Shown here: piece after piece, positions 1 through 7,908 of the stretch
Layout: each line of letters starts with the position of its first letter
Numbering within the stretch: position 1 is the first letter of the stretch
NCBI GenBank assembly: GCA_037440925.1
Contig: JBBITF010000001.1
Location: 1 to 64,000 of the forward strand
From: JAABUE01 sp037440925
Lineage (GTDB): Bacteria > Chloroflexota > Anaerolineae > Anaerolineales > Villigracilaceae
Reading direction: 5' to 3'
DNA: 64,000 nt
Made by a program: the position numbers and the translations under genes
Notes under the pieces: model-generated
What the model was told of the DNA's origin: nothing
The model's input: the letters and a program-made list of their open reading frames with translations, nothing else
Database searches by the model: none

Positions 1-48
1 GCTATTCGCGTGGCCTATGACGAACTCCAAGTCCTCAAGGCTGCGTAA
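1..48 (+). CDS. C-terminal end of an unidentified protein (partial)
   Basis: An open frame enters from the left edge and ends with TAA at 46-48. Only 15 residues remain (AIRVAYDELQVLKAA), too few to assign a family. The following 110 bases hold a short inverted repeat (GCGTAAC at 43-49, GTTACGC at 81-87) and one copy of the AATCTGACATTGTC motif seen again near 34.4-34.6 kb. Confidence 0.5.
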   Translation, partial: AIRVAYDELQVLKAA

Positions 49-59
49 CATCAGTTACT

Positions 60-78
60 TAATCTGACATTGTCAAGA
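60..78 (+). repeat. AATCTRACATTGTC-type short repeat
   Basis: AATCTGACATTGTCAAGATA here closely matches the termini of the palindromic element at 34442-34601 (AATCTAACATTGTC). It lies just after the stop codon of the first gene and may be a solo end or remnant of the same element family. Confidence 0.4.
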
Positions 79-148
79 TAGTTACGCTTCGTGCATTGTG
101 AGGAGAGTGTTGGATTGCCAGCATGATCAAAGGTGCACTTATGGGGCT

Positions 149-154
149 TATAAT
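149..154 (+). promoter_or_regulatory. -10 box close to start codon (leaderless candidate)
   Basis: TATAAT at 149-154 lies 6 bases before the ATG at 161, and no ribosome binding site fits between them. Transcription would begin at or next to the start codon. No good -35 box is visible at 17 bp spacing. Confidence 0.4.
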
Positions 155-160
155 TGTGGC

Positions 161-1009
161 ATGGCTGATCAGACTATCCGCGTTTGGGAACTCGTTTCTG
201 ACCAGGCAAATGAATTGCATTTGCCCGACATGTCTAGTTTGGATGCCGTTACGCGCCAGTTACCAGATGGCTTTTACAGTACCTTCCGCACATATAACGA
301 AGGGCGGTGTGTGGTGGGGTTGCGGGCGCATCTGGCACGCTTGTATGCGCCAGCCCAAGAACGAGGGCTGCGACCTGCTTGTAGCGAGGGCGCATTGCGG
401 CAGGCCATGAACGACCTGTTGAAAGACTATCGCCCGCAGGAAGCGCGTGTACGCATTGCGTTAGATGAGACAGGCGGACGAGTTTTCCTGGCAATTCAGC
501 CGCTGACGTTGCTGCCGGCAGAGGTGTACCAGCGCGGCGTGCGCGTAGCCATTATGTATAACAAAAATCGTAAAACGCCAACGCTCAAGACGACCGCTTT
601 CATTGCTGAAAGCCAGGCCGAACGCGCTATTTTGGCCGAACGATCTATCTTTGAAGGCCTGCTTACAAAAGGTGATCGCATCCTGGAAGGCATAACCAGC
701 AATTTCTTTTATGTCTGGGATGGAGCGCTGGGTACGGTGGGCAGGGGGATATTGCGCGGCGTTACCCGCGCACAAATTTTGCGCCTCGCGCGCCAGGACT
801 TGAGACTGCCTGTCCGCTACCGCGCTTTACGGATAGGCGAAGTCCCTGCCATTCAAGAAGCCTTCATTTGTAGCAGTTCGCGCGGCATCGTTCCGGTGAC
901 GCAGGTGGACGAGGTCAGAATCGGCTGCGGGTCGGTCGGGCAGGTGACGGGGAGTCTGATGCGCGCTTACGAGCAAGATGTCCTGCGGCGCGCTGAGGCT
1001 ATTGTCTAG
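161..1009 (+). CDS. Class IV PLP aminotransferase (BCAT / aminodeoxychorismate lyase-like)
   Basis: A fold-type IV PLP enzyme of about 282 residues. Family features are visible: the catalytic-lysine region NRKTPTLKTTAF, the ILEGITSNFF phosphate-binding stretch and the GILRGVTRAQIL motif. Members are branched-chain amino acid aminotransferases, D-amino acid transaminases or 4-amino-4-deoxychorismate lyases; the sequence alone does not separate these. The frame extends upstream to a GTG at 98, but that stretch does not look like family sequence. The ATG at 161 (MADQTIRVWELV) gives a normal length and sits 6 bases after a TATAAT box. It is a single gene; the next gene is convergent. Confidence 0.8.
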   Translation: MADQTIRVWELVSDQANELHLPDMSSLDAVTRQLPDGFYSTFRTYNEGRCVVGLRAHLARLYAPAQERGLRPACSEGALRQAMNDLLKDYRPQEARVRIALDETGGRVFLAIQPLTLLPAEVYQRGVRVAIMYNKNRKTPTLKTTAFIAESQAERAILAERSIFEGLLTKGDRILEGITSNFFYVWDGALGTVGRGILRGVTRAQILRLARQDLRLPVRYRALRIGEVPAIQEAFICSSSRGIVPVTQVDEVRIGCGSVGQVTGSLMRAYEQDVLRRAEAIV

Positions 1010-1023
1010 CCTTTTTCACTGTT

Positions 1024-2067
1024 TTACGGAACGCAATAGCATACCTGTTGGTTGCCAAAATAGAAACAGACGGTTTGGCCGGTGCAGACTTCTGGCTGGC
1101 CTTTGGGTTGGAATGTCAGGCAGGAGCCAGGTTCATTACCGTTGGGGGTAAAGCCAACTGCAATACGACAGGCGTTGTCCAGTTCAGCCAGGCCCTTGAT
1201 GGGATAGAAGTTTTCTAACTCAATCAACGCTGCGCCGGCCTGTTCATGAGTCATGTGGTCGTTGAAGTCGAATTGAGCCGGGTCGAGAGTCTCATTGCCG
1301 GCCCAAGCGCCGATCATGTACGAATTATCGCTACCCAGCAGGGAGCGTTTGACGGCCATTTCCACCATTACGGCGCTATCAGGCGAGAGACGCGCCCAGG
1401 CCAAATCGGGGTCGCTGCCTTGACCGTTTTCAACCAGCAAAGTTTCATAACCGTTGCCGTTGCCGTTTTTATCTGCGTTGACGGCAAGCGAGCCGCCGAC
1501 ATCCTGATTGGCGTCGAACCATGCTTGCACCCCTGCGACGCTCCATTCTTTGGAGGCCGGCTGGGAGACCAGCACTAGCCATTCGCCGCGCCCGTCCAGG
1601 TCGCTGTCTATTTCGAAGGCATACCTGCCTGTCAGTTGGCCGTTGTCGTCTGTGCCTTTCAACGTGATAACGGCGTAAATCCAGTTTTCATCTTCGTAGA
1701 AAGCAGTGTCCACGATATCCAGATAAGGATAATATTTGTCCATTGTGTTGGCGTTGAAGGGGCGCTCGTAGCGGCCAAAGGTGAAGCGGTCGCCGCCAGG
1801 AGCGCGTTTTTGGGCGGCTGTGGGGGAGGAATCGTGATCGCCAGCCTGGTTTCGGCGCTCCGATGGCAGATTGACGGGAATGTCTTTATGCTCGATGGCG
1901 GTGGCTGTAGCCGTAGGAGGCGAGGCCGGCGTCGTTTTGGGCGCCGTAGTCGGCATGTCAGTCGCCACTTGCTCGGTGGCCGGTACAGCCCCATTAAAGT
2001 TGCAGGCCAGGACGAGGGTCAAGGCTATTGCTCCTACAAACACAGATTGGATGGTTTGATGTTTCAT
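1024..2067 (-). CDS. Predicted lipoprotein of unknown function
   Basis: 347 residues. The N-terminus is a lipoprotein signal peptide: basic start (MKHQ), hydrophobic core and lipobox LVLAC, so the mature protein should be lipid-anchored on the outer face of the membrane. A Thr/Pro/Ala-rich spacer follows, then a globular domain of about 230 residues with an Asp/Gly/Asn-rich segment (NADKNGNGNGYE) that could bind calcium. The C-terminus is Cys-rich (CTGQTVCFYFGNQQVCYCVP), suggesting disulfides. I do not recognise the family. GGAGAAAAGACC before the ATG is a good ribosome binding site. The gene is convergent with its neighbour. Confidence 0.75.
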   Translation of the reverse strand: MKHQTIQSVFVGAIALTLVLACNFNGAVPATEQVATDMPTTAPKTTPASPPTATATAIEHKDIPVNLPSERRNQAGDHDSSPTAAQKRAPGGDRFTFGRYERPFNANTMDKYYPYLDIVDTAFYEDENWIYAVITLKGTDDNGQLTGRYAFEIDSDLDGRGEWLVLVSQPASKEWSVAGVQAWFDANQDVGGSLAVNADKNGNGNGYETLLVENGQGSDPDLAWARLSPDSAVMVEMAVKRSLLGSDNSYMIGAWAGNETLDPAQFDFNDHMTHEQAGAALIELENFYPIKGLAELDNACRIAVGFTPNGNEPGSCLTFQPKGQPEVCTGQTVCFYFGNQQVCYCVP

Positions 2068-2163
2068 GGTCTTTTCTCCAAGTTAGGGTTAAAGGCAACT
2101 CATTGGCAACTTTCATTGTATTCATCTTGTTTTGGGTATTCAACACCCCTTTTGTCAGGGATC

Positions 2164-2354
2164 GTAACTATTCAGCAGGCCCTAACAGCCTGTCGGAGAA
2201 GACTTGAAAATTGCCCTATTGCTCCGTTGGATTGCCAAATCCAACGGTTTACAACGTAATTTTGTCCAGTTAGGCCTGGATTTGGCAATCCAGGCCAGCA
2301 ACAGGCAATACCCATTCTGGGTACTTTCCAGGTCAGCGATGCCTGAATAGTTAC
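2164..2354. mobile_element. 191-bp MITE with IS66-like ends and 8-bp target duplication
   Basis: A non-coding element bounded by perfect 12-bp terminal inverted repeats, GTAACTATTCAG and CTGAATAGTTAC. It is flanked by identical 8-bp direct repeats CAGGGATC (2156-2163 and 2355-2362), a classic target duplication. GTAA ends plus an 8-bp duplication are the known signature of the IS66 family, so I infer mobilisation in trans by an IS66-type transposase; none is encoded in this window. Inside are three perfect hairpins: CCGTTGGATT/AATCCAACGG, GGCCTGGATT/AATCCAGGCC and TACCCA/TGGGTA. A related, rearranged copy lies inverted at about 34206-34441. Confidence 0.85.
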
Positions 2355-2375
2355 CAGGGATCTTTCTTGCTCGGT

Positions 2376-2381
2376 TATAAT
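2376..2381 (+). promoter_or_regulatory. -10 box of the nifS-mnmA operon
   Basis: TATAAT lies 8 bases before the ATG at 2390, compatible with a leaderless or nearly leaderless message. The expected -35 position (about 2353-2358) falls across the right end of the MITE and its target duplication, and carries no TTGACA-like hexamer. Confidence 0.5.
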
Positions 2382-2389
2382 GGCAAGGT

Positions 2390-3544
2390 ATGGACAATGT
2401 TTACTTGGATTACGCCGCTACCACGCCGGTGGATGCCCGCGTTTTGGAAGCGATGCTGCCCTTCTTTGCCGTTTCTTTCGGCAACCCCTCGTCTGTTCAC
2501 CGTTATGGACAGCGCGCCGAGGCGGCTGTGGAGGCGGCCCGCGAAAGCGTAGCCGCCTGTCTGCGTTGCCGTCCCGACGAAGTTATTTTTACCTCCTGCG
2601 GTTCTGAGTCGGATAATTTGGCTTTGCGTGGCGCGGCGCAGGCTGTTTTCGAGCAGACAGGCCGCAGACAGATTCTGACCTCGCGCGCCGAGCATCACGC
2701 TGTCAGCAAGACAGCCGAACAATTGGCCGCGCATTATGGCTTCCAGTTGACCTGGCTGGAGGTGGACGCGTATGGCATGGTCAGGCCGGAGACGGTCGAA
2801 GAAGCGATTGGAGAGCAGACGGCGCTGGTTTCGGTCATGCTGGCAAACAATGAGATTGGCACGCTCAATCCGGTGCGCGAAATTGCAGACATTTGTCATC
2901 GGCGGGGAGCGCTTTTTCACACAGACGCGGTGCAGGGCGCAGCCTATTTGCCGCTGGATGTAAACGATTTAGACGCCGATTTGATCTCTTTGGGCGGACA
3001 TAAGTTTTATGGGCCAAAAGGCGTGGGCGCTTTGTATGTTCGTAAGGGGACGCCTTTGCTGCCCCATCTCACCGGCGGCGGGCAGGAGTTTGGCTTGCGG
3101 GCCGGCACCTCGAATGTGCCGTACATTGTCGGTTTTGCCGAGGCGCTGCATCTGGCAGGGAATGAGCGCCAGGCGCGCATTCAGCATCTACAGCCACTGC
3201 GCGATCATATCATTGGGCGGGTATTGGAAGAAATTCCCAACGCTCGACTGACCGGTCATCCAGAACAACGGCTTCCCAATCATGCTTCGTTTGTCTTCAA
3301 GGATGTAGATGGTAACTTGCTCTTGCAATTGTTGGATGCAGCCGGGTTCGCCTGTTCGTCTGGTTCTGCTTGCAAGACCGGCAATCCTGAGCCGAGCGAA
3401 GTGCTTACGGCGCTGGGGCTTTCCCGCGATTGGGCGCTTGGCTCCCTGCGGGTAACGCTTGGCAAGGACTCTACGCCCGATCAAATAGACGCTTTTCTCG
3501 AAATCCTCCCCTCCCTTGTCGAGAAAGCGCGCCGGCTGAAATGA
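2390..3544 (+). CDS. nifS: Cysteine desulfurase, NifS/IscS family
   Basis: A 384-residue class V PLP aminotransferase that takes sulfur from cysteine as a persulfide for tRNA thiolation and Fe-S assembly. The PLP lysine is K205 in SLGGHKFYGPKG. The HHAVSK motif and the catalytic-cysteine loop CSSGSACKTG (likely C328) are present. Only 7 bases separate it from mnmA, the tRNA 2-thiouridylase, so its main job here is probably sulfur supply for that enzyme. The start at 2390 is right after a -10 box and has no spaced ribosome binding site. A MITE sits 35 bp upstream. Confidence 0.93.
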   Translation: MDNVYLDYAATTPVDARVLEAMLPFFAVSFGNPSSVHRYGQRAEAAVEAARESVAACLRCRPDEVIFTSCGSESDNLALRGAAQAVFEQTGRRQILTSRAEHHAVSKTAEQLAAHYGFQLTWLEVDAYGMVRPETVEEAIGEQTALVSVMLANNEIGTLNPVREIADICHRRGALFHTDAVQGAAYLPLDVNDLDADLISLGGHKFYGPKGVGALYVRKGTPLLPHLTGGGQEFGLRAGTSNVPYIVGFAEALHLAGNERQARIQHLQPLRDHIIGRVLEEIPNARLTGHPEQRLPNHASFVFKDVDGNLLLQLLDAAGFACSSGSACKTGNPEPSEVLTALGLSRDWALGSLRVTLGKDSTPDQIDAFLEILPSLVEKARRLK

Positions 3545-3551
3545 TTCCCCT

Positions 3552-4628
3552 ATGACCAAAGTCGTCGTTGCCATGTCTGGCGGTGTAGATTCTTCTGTTG
3601 CGACAGCCTTGCTGGTGGAGCAAGGTTACGACGTAACAGGGATGATGCTGCGCCTGTGGTCGGAGCCCGGCAAAGAGGACTTAAACCGCTGCTGTACGCC
3701 TGATTCGATGGCTATGGCGCGCCGCGTGGCTGCCAAGTTGGATATTCCCTTCTATGTCGTAGATGCCAGGGAGACGTTTCGGCAGACGGTGGTGCAGTAT
3801 TTTTTGGATGGTTATACCGCCGGTTTGACGCCTAATCCCTGCCTGTTGTGTAACCGTCAAATTCGCTGGACGTTCCTGCTGGAACGTGCGCTGGCGATGG
3901 GGGCGGATTTTCTGGCAACCGGGCATTATGCCAGGGTAGTGTCAGACGAATCAGGGCGGGTGAAATTGTTGAGCGCCGTAGACGAGGGCAAGGATCAATC
4001 TTACGTGTTGCACATGTTGACGCAGGAAAAATTACGGCGAGCGCTTTTTCCTTTAGGGGAATATTGGAAGTCAGAGGTGCGCCAAAAGGCAGAAGCAATG
4101 GGCTTGCCGGTCTACAAGCGCCCTGACAGTCAGGATTTGTGTTTCCTCGCGGGGGAGGATTATCGCGCTTTTCTTCGGCGCCATGCGCCTGAGGCCACTC
4201 TGCCAGGCGATATTGTGAATCGGAAAGGCGAATTGCTGGGCCGTCACAGCGGCTTGGCAAACTATACCATTGGTCAACGTAAGGGATTGGAGCTGCGTTC
4301 CCCTGTGCCGTTGTATGTTTTGAGCAAAGACGCCTCTACCAATACGCTTGTTGTGGGAGAAATACATGAGTTGGGCGCTGGGGGCCTGCTTGCCGGTGAT
4401 GTGAACTGGATTTCTGGTTTGGCTCCTGCGGGCATTTTTCGCGCCAAAGTCAAGATTCGCTATACGGCTCAGCCGGCTGCGGCTGAAGTCAGGCCGCTCG
4501 ATAACGGTCGGCAAGCAGAGGTGCGGTTCGATGCGCCCCAACGCGACATCACAGCCGGGCAATCGGCGGTGTTTTATGTTGGAGAAGAAGTAGTAGGGGG
4601 CGGGACAATTCTTTCGTCTTTCGCGTAG
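3552..4628 (+). CDS. mnmA: tRNA-specific 2-thiouridylase MnmA
   Basis: 358 residues, the usual length. MnmA adenylates and thiolates U34 of Lys, Glu and Gln tRNAs. The PP-loop SGGVDSS is at residues 9-15. The two conserved catalytic cysteines are C100 in PCLLCNRQIRW and C197 in RPDSQDLCFL. The C-terminal beta-barrel ends normally. It is cotranscribed with the cysteine desulfurase upstream, a frequent bacterial arrangement that couples sulfur donor and acceptor enzyme. Confidence 0.95.
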   Translation: MTKVVVAMSGGVDSSVATALLVEQGYDVTGMMLRLWSEPGKEDLNRCCTPDSMAMARRVAAKLDIPFYVVDARETFRQTVVQYFLDGYTAGLTPNPCLLCNRQIRWTFLLERALAMGADFLATGHYARVVSDESGRVKLLSAVDEGKDQSYVLHMLTQEKLRRALFPLGEYWKSEVRQKAEAMGLPVYKRPDSQDLCFLAGEDYRAFLRRHAPEATLPGDIVNRKGELLGRHSGLANYTIGQRKGLELRSPVPLYVLSKDASTNTLVVGEIHELGAGGLLAGDVNWISGLAPAGIFRAKVKIRYTAQPAAAEVRPLDNGRQAEVRFDAPQRDITAGQSAVFYVGEEVVGGGTILSSFA

Positions 4629-4676
4629 CCATTTTGACTATTTGTAATGCTGACTTGCATGTCTCGCTGTGGTGAA

Positions 4677-4697
4677 CCCAGCAGTTGTACTGCTGGG
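4677..4697. repeat. Short perfect hairpin after mnmA
   Basis: CCCAGCAG/CTGCTGGG forms an 8-bp stem with a 5-base loop, 48 bp after the mnmA stop. There is no T-run, so it is more likely a REP-type palindrome than an intrinsic terminator. Confidence 0.5.
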
Positions 4698-4838
4698 CGT
4701 CAGTGCATGGCATCCGTTTTACGATGCTTGCTTGCGCATCCCATCCTTTTTGACCGTGTTATAACAACCAGTCAATTGTTGTTATTGATAACTGCCTGCC
4801 CGTGATGAAGAATGGTTGACTGTACTGCAAAAACCATT

Positions 4839-4954
4839 AACCGCCGAGAGCGCGGAGCGCGCAGGGTTGAAAATTTGCAAAACCCGCATCAAGAGCGCCT
4901 TTTCTTTGCGGAATCGGTAAACAATCTCAGCGTTCTCTGCGCGCTCTGCGGCGC
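4839..4954. repeat. Inverted pair of CGC-GAG rich repeats in the mnmA-fabF gap
   Basis: The 422-bp gap between mnmA and fabF has no convincing gene. It holds a short repeat at 4839-4866 (CCGCCGAGAGCGCGGAGCGC) and an inverted relative at 4926-4954 (GCGCCGCAGAGCGCGCAGAG on the minus strand). The two halves could fold into a long imperfect stem around about 60 bp. Confidence 0.5.
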
Positions 4955-5050
4955 AAATACCTTTTTGCAGTGGAGTCATTCTTTGAAAAGCCCTGTTGCC
5001 TGTCTGAGCGCTCTTGACAACGGGCTTTCAATATACAAGGAGGTCGAACG

Positions 5051-6292
5051 ATGCGAACGCGCGTAGTGGTAACGGGTTTGGGCTGTGTCAGCCCGCTAGG
5101 AAATTCGGTCGGAGAGACCTGGCAGGCGCTTGTGGCGGGCAAGTCTGGCGCGGCTTATATCACCAGGTTCGATACCAGCCGTCACAAAACAAAATTTGCC
5201 GCCGAGGTCAAAGGCTTCGATGGCGCTGCTTTGTTTGGCGCCCGTGAGGCCCGTAAAATGGACCTGTTTACCCAATATGCGTTGGCCGCTGCTCTCGAGG
5301 CGTTAGCCCAGTCCAGTTTGATCGTCCAGGAAAGCAACCGCGATCGTGTCGGCGTCCTGATTGGCTCTGGAATTGGCGGCATTTGTACGCTGTTGGAGCA
5401 GGTCGAAGTTCTACGTGAGCGCGGGCCAGAGCGTGTCAGTCCTTTTTTGATTCCGATGATGATTGCCGATAGCGCCGCCGCTACGATTGCCATTCGGATT
5501 GGCGCGCGCGGTCCGAACATGTCGCTGGCGACTGCCTGCGCTTCTGGCACAAATGCTATTGGAGAGGCGGCAGAAATCATTCGACGGGGCGCAGCCGATG
5601 TGATGATTGCCGGCGCTTCTGAGGCGGCCATTGTTGCGGCTGCTATGGGCGGTTTGAACGTGATGGGCGCGCTTTCTACCCGCAATGATGAACCTGCGCG
5701 CGCCTCGCGCCCCTTCGACAAAGACCGCGACGGTTTCCTGATGGGCGAAGGCGCCGGCGTTCTGATTTTGGAAAGGCTAGAACATGCGCAAGCGCGCGGT
5801 GCAAACATTTTGTGTGAATTTACGGGCTATGGTACGTCGGATGATGCCTATCATATATCGGCGCCCGATGAGAACGGCGCCGGCGCCGCGCTTTCGATGC
5901 GGTATGCCCTTGAAGAGGCTGGTTTACAAACCACACAGATTGGCTACATCAATGCACATGGTACATCCACCCCTTTGAACGATAAAAGTGAAACCGCTGC
6001 CATCAAGCAAGTGTTCGGAGAGCAAGCATACCAGATTCCCATCTCCTCGACAAAATCCATGACCGGCCATCTTCTGGGCGCTTCTGGAGCGGTGGAGGCA
6101 GTGATATGCGTCAAAGTATTGCAAGAAAACCTGTTGCCGCCCACAATTAACTACGAAACCCCTGACCCAGACTGCGACCTGGATTATGTCCCCAATCGAG
6201 CGCGTAAGGCCAGCCCCGAAAATATCATGTCCAACTCATTTGGATTTGGCGGCCACAATGCCACGCTCATTCTAAGTAAATATCAGGATTGA
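5051..6292 (+). CDS. fabF: 3-oxoacyl-[ACP] synthase II
   Basis: 413 residues, normal for FabF, the elongating condensing enzyme of type II fatty acid synthesis. The thiolase-fold triad is intact: C163 (TACASGTNAIG), H303 (NAHGTSTPLN) and H340 (STKSMTGHLLGASG), with K335 nearby. AAGGAGG precedes the ATG at a good distance. fabH follows after 6 bases, so the two condensing enzymes form one operon. No acyl carrier protein gene is next to them here. Confidence 0.95.
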   Translation: MRTRVVVTGLGCVSPLGNSVGETWQALVAGKSGAAYITRFDTSRHKTKFAAEVKGFDGAALFGAREARKMDLFTQYALAAALEALAQSSLIVQESNRDRVGVLIGSGIGGICTLLEQVEVLRERGPERVSPFLIPMMIADSAAATIAIRIGARGPNMSLATACASGTNAIGEAAEIIRRGAADVMIAGASEAAIVAAAMGGLNVMGALSTRNDEPARASRPFDKDRDGFLMGEGAGVLILERLEHAQARGANILCEFTGYGTSDDAYHISAPDENGAGAALSMRYALEEAGLQTTQIGYINAHGTSTPLNDKSETAAIKQVFGEQAYQIPISSTKSMTGHLLGASGAVEAVICVKVLQENLLPPTINYETPDPDCDLDYVPNRARKASPENIMSNSFGFGGHNATLILSKYQD

Positions 6293-6298
6293 AAAACC

Positions 6299-7402
6299 AT
6301 GCCATACGCACATATTACCGGTTGGGGCATGGCTGTTCCGGAGCCAGTCCTGACCAATGCTGATTTGTCCAAGATGGTGGACACCAATGATGAATGGATT
6401 CGCGAACGCACCGGCATTCGCCAGCGGCACATTGCGCGCGAAAACCAATCTACTGCCAGCCTGGCGGCTGAGGCCGCGCTTGCGGCCCTGCATGTGGCTA
6501 ACCTGAAACCCACCGACCTTGACCTGATTATTTGCTCCACCTCCACGCCGGAGCATATCTTCCCGGCGACTGCTTGCCTAGTGCAAGATCAAATCGGCGC
6601 TGCCCGCGCTGGGGCGTTTGATTTGCTGGCGGCTTGCACTGGCTTTATATATGCGCTTCACATGGCGGCTCAGTCCATCCGCAGTGGGGCAATCAAGAAT
6701 GCGCTGGTGATTGGCTCGGAGACGCTCTCGCGCTTCGTCAATTGGCAAGACCGCAATACGTGTATCCTGTTTGGCGACGGCGCCGGCGCGTTCGTCTTGC
6801 AGGCCAGCCAAATGCCAGGAGGGATTCAATCGGCGGTGTTGCGCGCCGACGGTTCGGGGGGTAACTTGCTGATTTTGCAGGGCGGCGGCAGCAAGCACCC
6901 CGCTACCCAGGCAACCGTGCAGGCCGGTCAACACTACATCGAAATGGACGGTAAAGAGGTTTTTCGTTTTGCTACGCGCGTCATGGCGCAGGCTACTCGT
7001 GAGGCAATCGCAGGCGCCGGTTGGAGACTAGAAGAAGCCAGATGGATTATTCCGCATCAGGCTAACATTCGTATCATCGAAGCGGCGGCGCGCGGCTTGA
7101 AATTGCCGATGGAGCGATTTATTGTCAACCTGGAGCGTTACGGTAACACCTCCACGGCCTCTATCCCCATCGCCACTGTGGAAGCGGTACAAGATGGCAG
7201 GTTGAAGCCTGGTGACAAGATCGTCTTCGTCGGCTTTGGCGCCGGCCTGACCTGGGGCGCCCTAACAGCAGAATGGAGCGGCCCCCTGCCGACTGAAAAG
7301 AAAGTCTATCCCTCGCGCTATCGCATTTGGGCGCGCTTACGCTCATTCTGGCGGCGAGTGGCGCGCTTTATCGAAGGCCTCATCTGGGGTCGCCTTTCCT
7401 AA
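6299..7402 (+). CDS. fabH: 3-oxoacyl-[ACP] synthase III with a basic C-terminal extension
   Basis: A FabH-type enzyme that condenses acyl-CoA with malonyl-ACP to start fatty acid synthesis. The Cys-His-Asn triad is C113 (AACTGFIYAL), H253 (WIIPHQANIRI) and N283 (YGNTSTASIP). Usual FabH length is about 315-335; this protein has 367 residues. Family homology ends near residue 326 (GALTAEWSG). The last 41 residues form a Trp/Arg-rich tail (RIWARLRSFWRRVARFIEG) resembling a basic amphipathic helix that might touch the membrane. It follows fabF by 6 bases. Confidence 0.92.
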   Translation: MPYAHITGWGMAVPEPVLTNADLSKMVDTNDEWIRERTGIRQRHIARENQSTASLAAEAALAALHVANLKPTDLDLIICSTSTPEHIFPATACLVQDQIGAARAGAFDLLAACTGFIYALHMAAQSIRSGAIKNALVIGSETLSRFVNWQDRNTCILFGDGAGAFVLQASQMPGGIQSAVLRADGSGGNLLILQGGGSKHPATQATVQAGQHYIEMDGKEVFRFATRVMAQATREAIAGAGWRLEEARWIIPHQANIRIIEAAARGLKLPMERFIVNLERYGNTSTASIPIATVEAVQDGRLKPGDKIVFVGFGAGLTWGALTAEWSGPLPTEKKVYPSRYRIWARLRSFWRRVARFIEGLIWGRLS

Positions 7403-7463
7403 GATATAGTCAATTTTGCGTGATTGTGGTACGATATTTCTAAACTTACAAAAGGAGAAAGTT

Positions 7464-7649
7464 ATGGCTTGGAAACCGGGTTTGCCCGAATTGCTCATTA
7501 TTCTGGTTGTTGTCTTGCTTCTCTTTGGACCGGGACGTATTGCCAAGATTGCCGGTGAACTAGGCAAAGGCATTCGCTCCTTCAAGGAGGGGGTTGGCAG
7601 TCAAGAGGAGAAGACCGAGAAACCCCAAGACGACACAGCCCAAAAATAA
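7464..7649 (+). CDS. tatA: Sec-independent translocase subunit TatA/TatE
   Basis: 61 residues. An N-terminal hydrophobic helix (LLIILVVVLLLFGPGRI) with the conserved FGPGRIAKIAGELGKGIRSFK amphipathic region identifies a TatA-type pore subunit of the twin-arginine pathway. The acidic/Lys C-terminal tail is short, as usual. AAAGGAGAAAG directly before the ATG at 7464 decides the start over an upstream in-frame ATG. A strong terminator follows about 85 bp later. The twin-arginine leader of the sulfatase-like protein at 14.9-16.4 kb fits use of this system. Confidence 0.92.
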   Translation: MAWKPGLPELLIILVVVLLLFGPGRIAKIAGELGKGIRSFKEGVGSQEEKTEKPQDDTAQK

Positions 7650-7735
7650 GGGTCAATGGGCGCGCCAGGAGTTGCTCGTTGATTTGCTGTGTTGCCCTGT
7701 TGTGATGACGCTTCAATCGTCCCCATTATCGAAGG

Positions 7736-7766
7736 CACCCCCCTCCATTTGGAGGGGGTGTTTGTT
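7736..7766 (+). terminator. Intrinsic terminator after tatA
   Basis: CACCCCCCTCC / GGAGGGGGTG forms a 10-bp GC-rich stem with an ATTT loop, followed by TTTGTT on the plus strand. It ends the fabF-fabH-tatA side and abuts the stop codon of the minus-strand MgtC-like stub. Confidence 0.8.
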
Positions 7767-7896
7767 ATGGCAGTTCAATGAGCATATTGGTGCGAAAGCC
7801 GGCGGCTTTGTCGCGATATTCGCGCTCGAAACCGATTAGCCCGCCCACCAGGATGGCCAGGCCAAGTTTAAGCAAATCTTCTGTCGAGAAAATCAT
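7765..7896 (-). pseudogene. MgtC/SapB-family N-terminal stub (43 aa)
   Basis: Reads MIFSTEDLLKLGLAILVGG, then GFEREYRDKAAGFRTNMLIELP and stop. This matches the first transmembrane helix and the EREYRxKxAGxRT motif that opens MgtC/SapB membrane proteins, which normally run to 140-230 residues. Only the first 40 or so residues remain. It keeps a good ribosome binding site (GGAGGTGTA) and starts 12 bases after the DUF255 stop, so it should be translated with that gene. Either it is a recently truncated pseudogene or a retained one-helix microprotein. The stop lies at the edge of the terminator hairpin. Confidence 0.6.
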
Positions 7897-7908
7897 TACA
7901 CCTCCAAA

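Noticed and set aside
1636..2259. Plus-strand open frame antisense to the lipoprotein gene and into the MITE
   Set aside because: No ribosome binding site, no motif, and it crosses the boundary of the mobile element; the minus-strand lipoprotein explains the coding signal.
2182..2397. Short open frames inside both MITE copies with near-identical translations
   Set aside because: The similarity follows from the repeat itself. The frames cross hairpins, lack initiation signals and run in opposite orientation to any transposase-like product.
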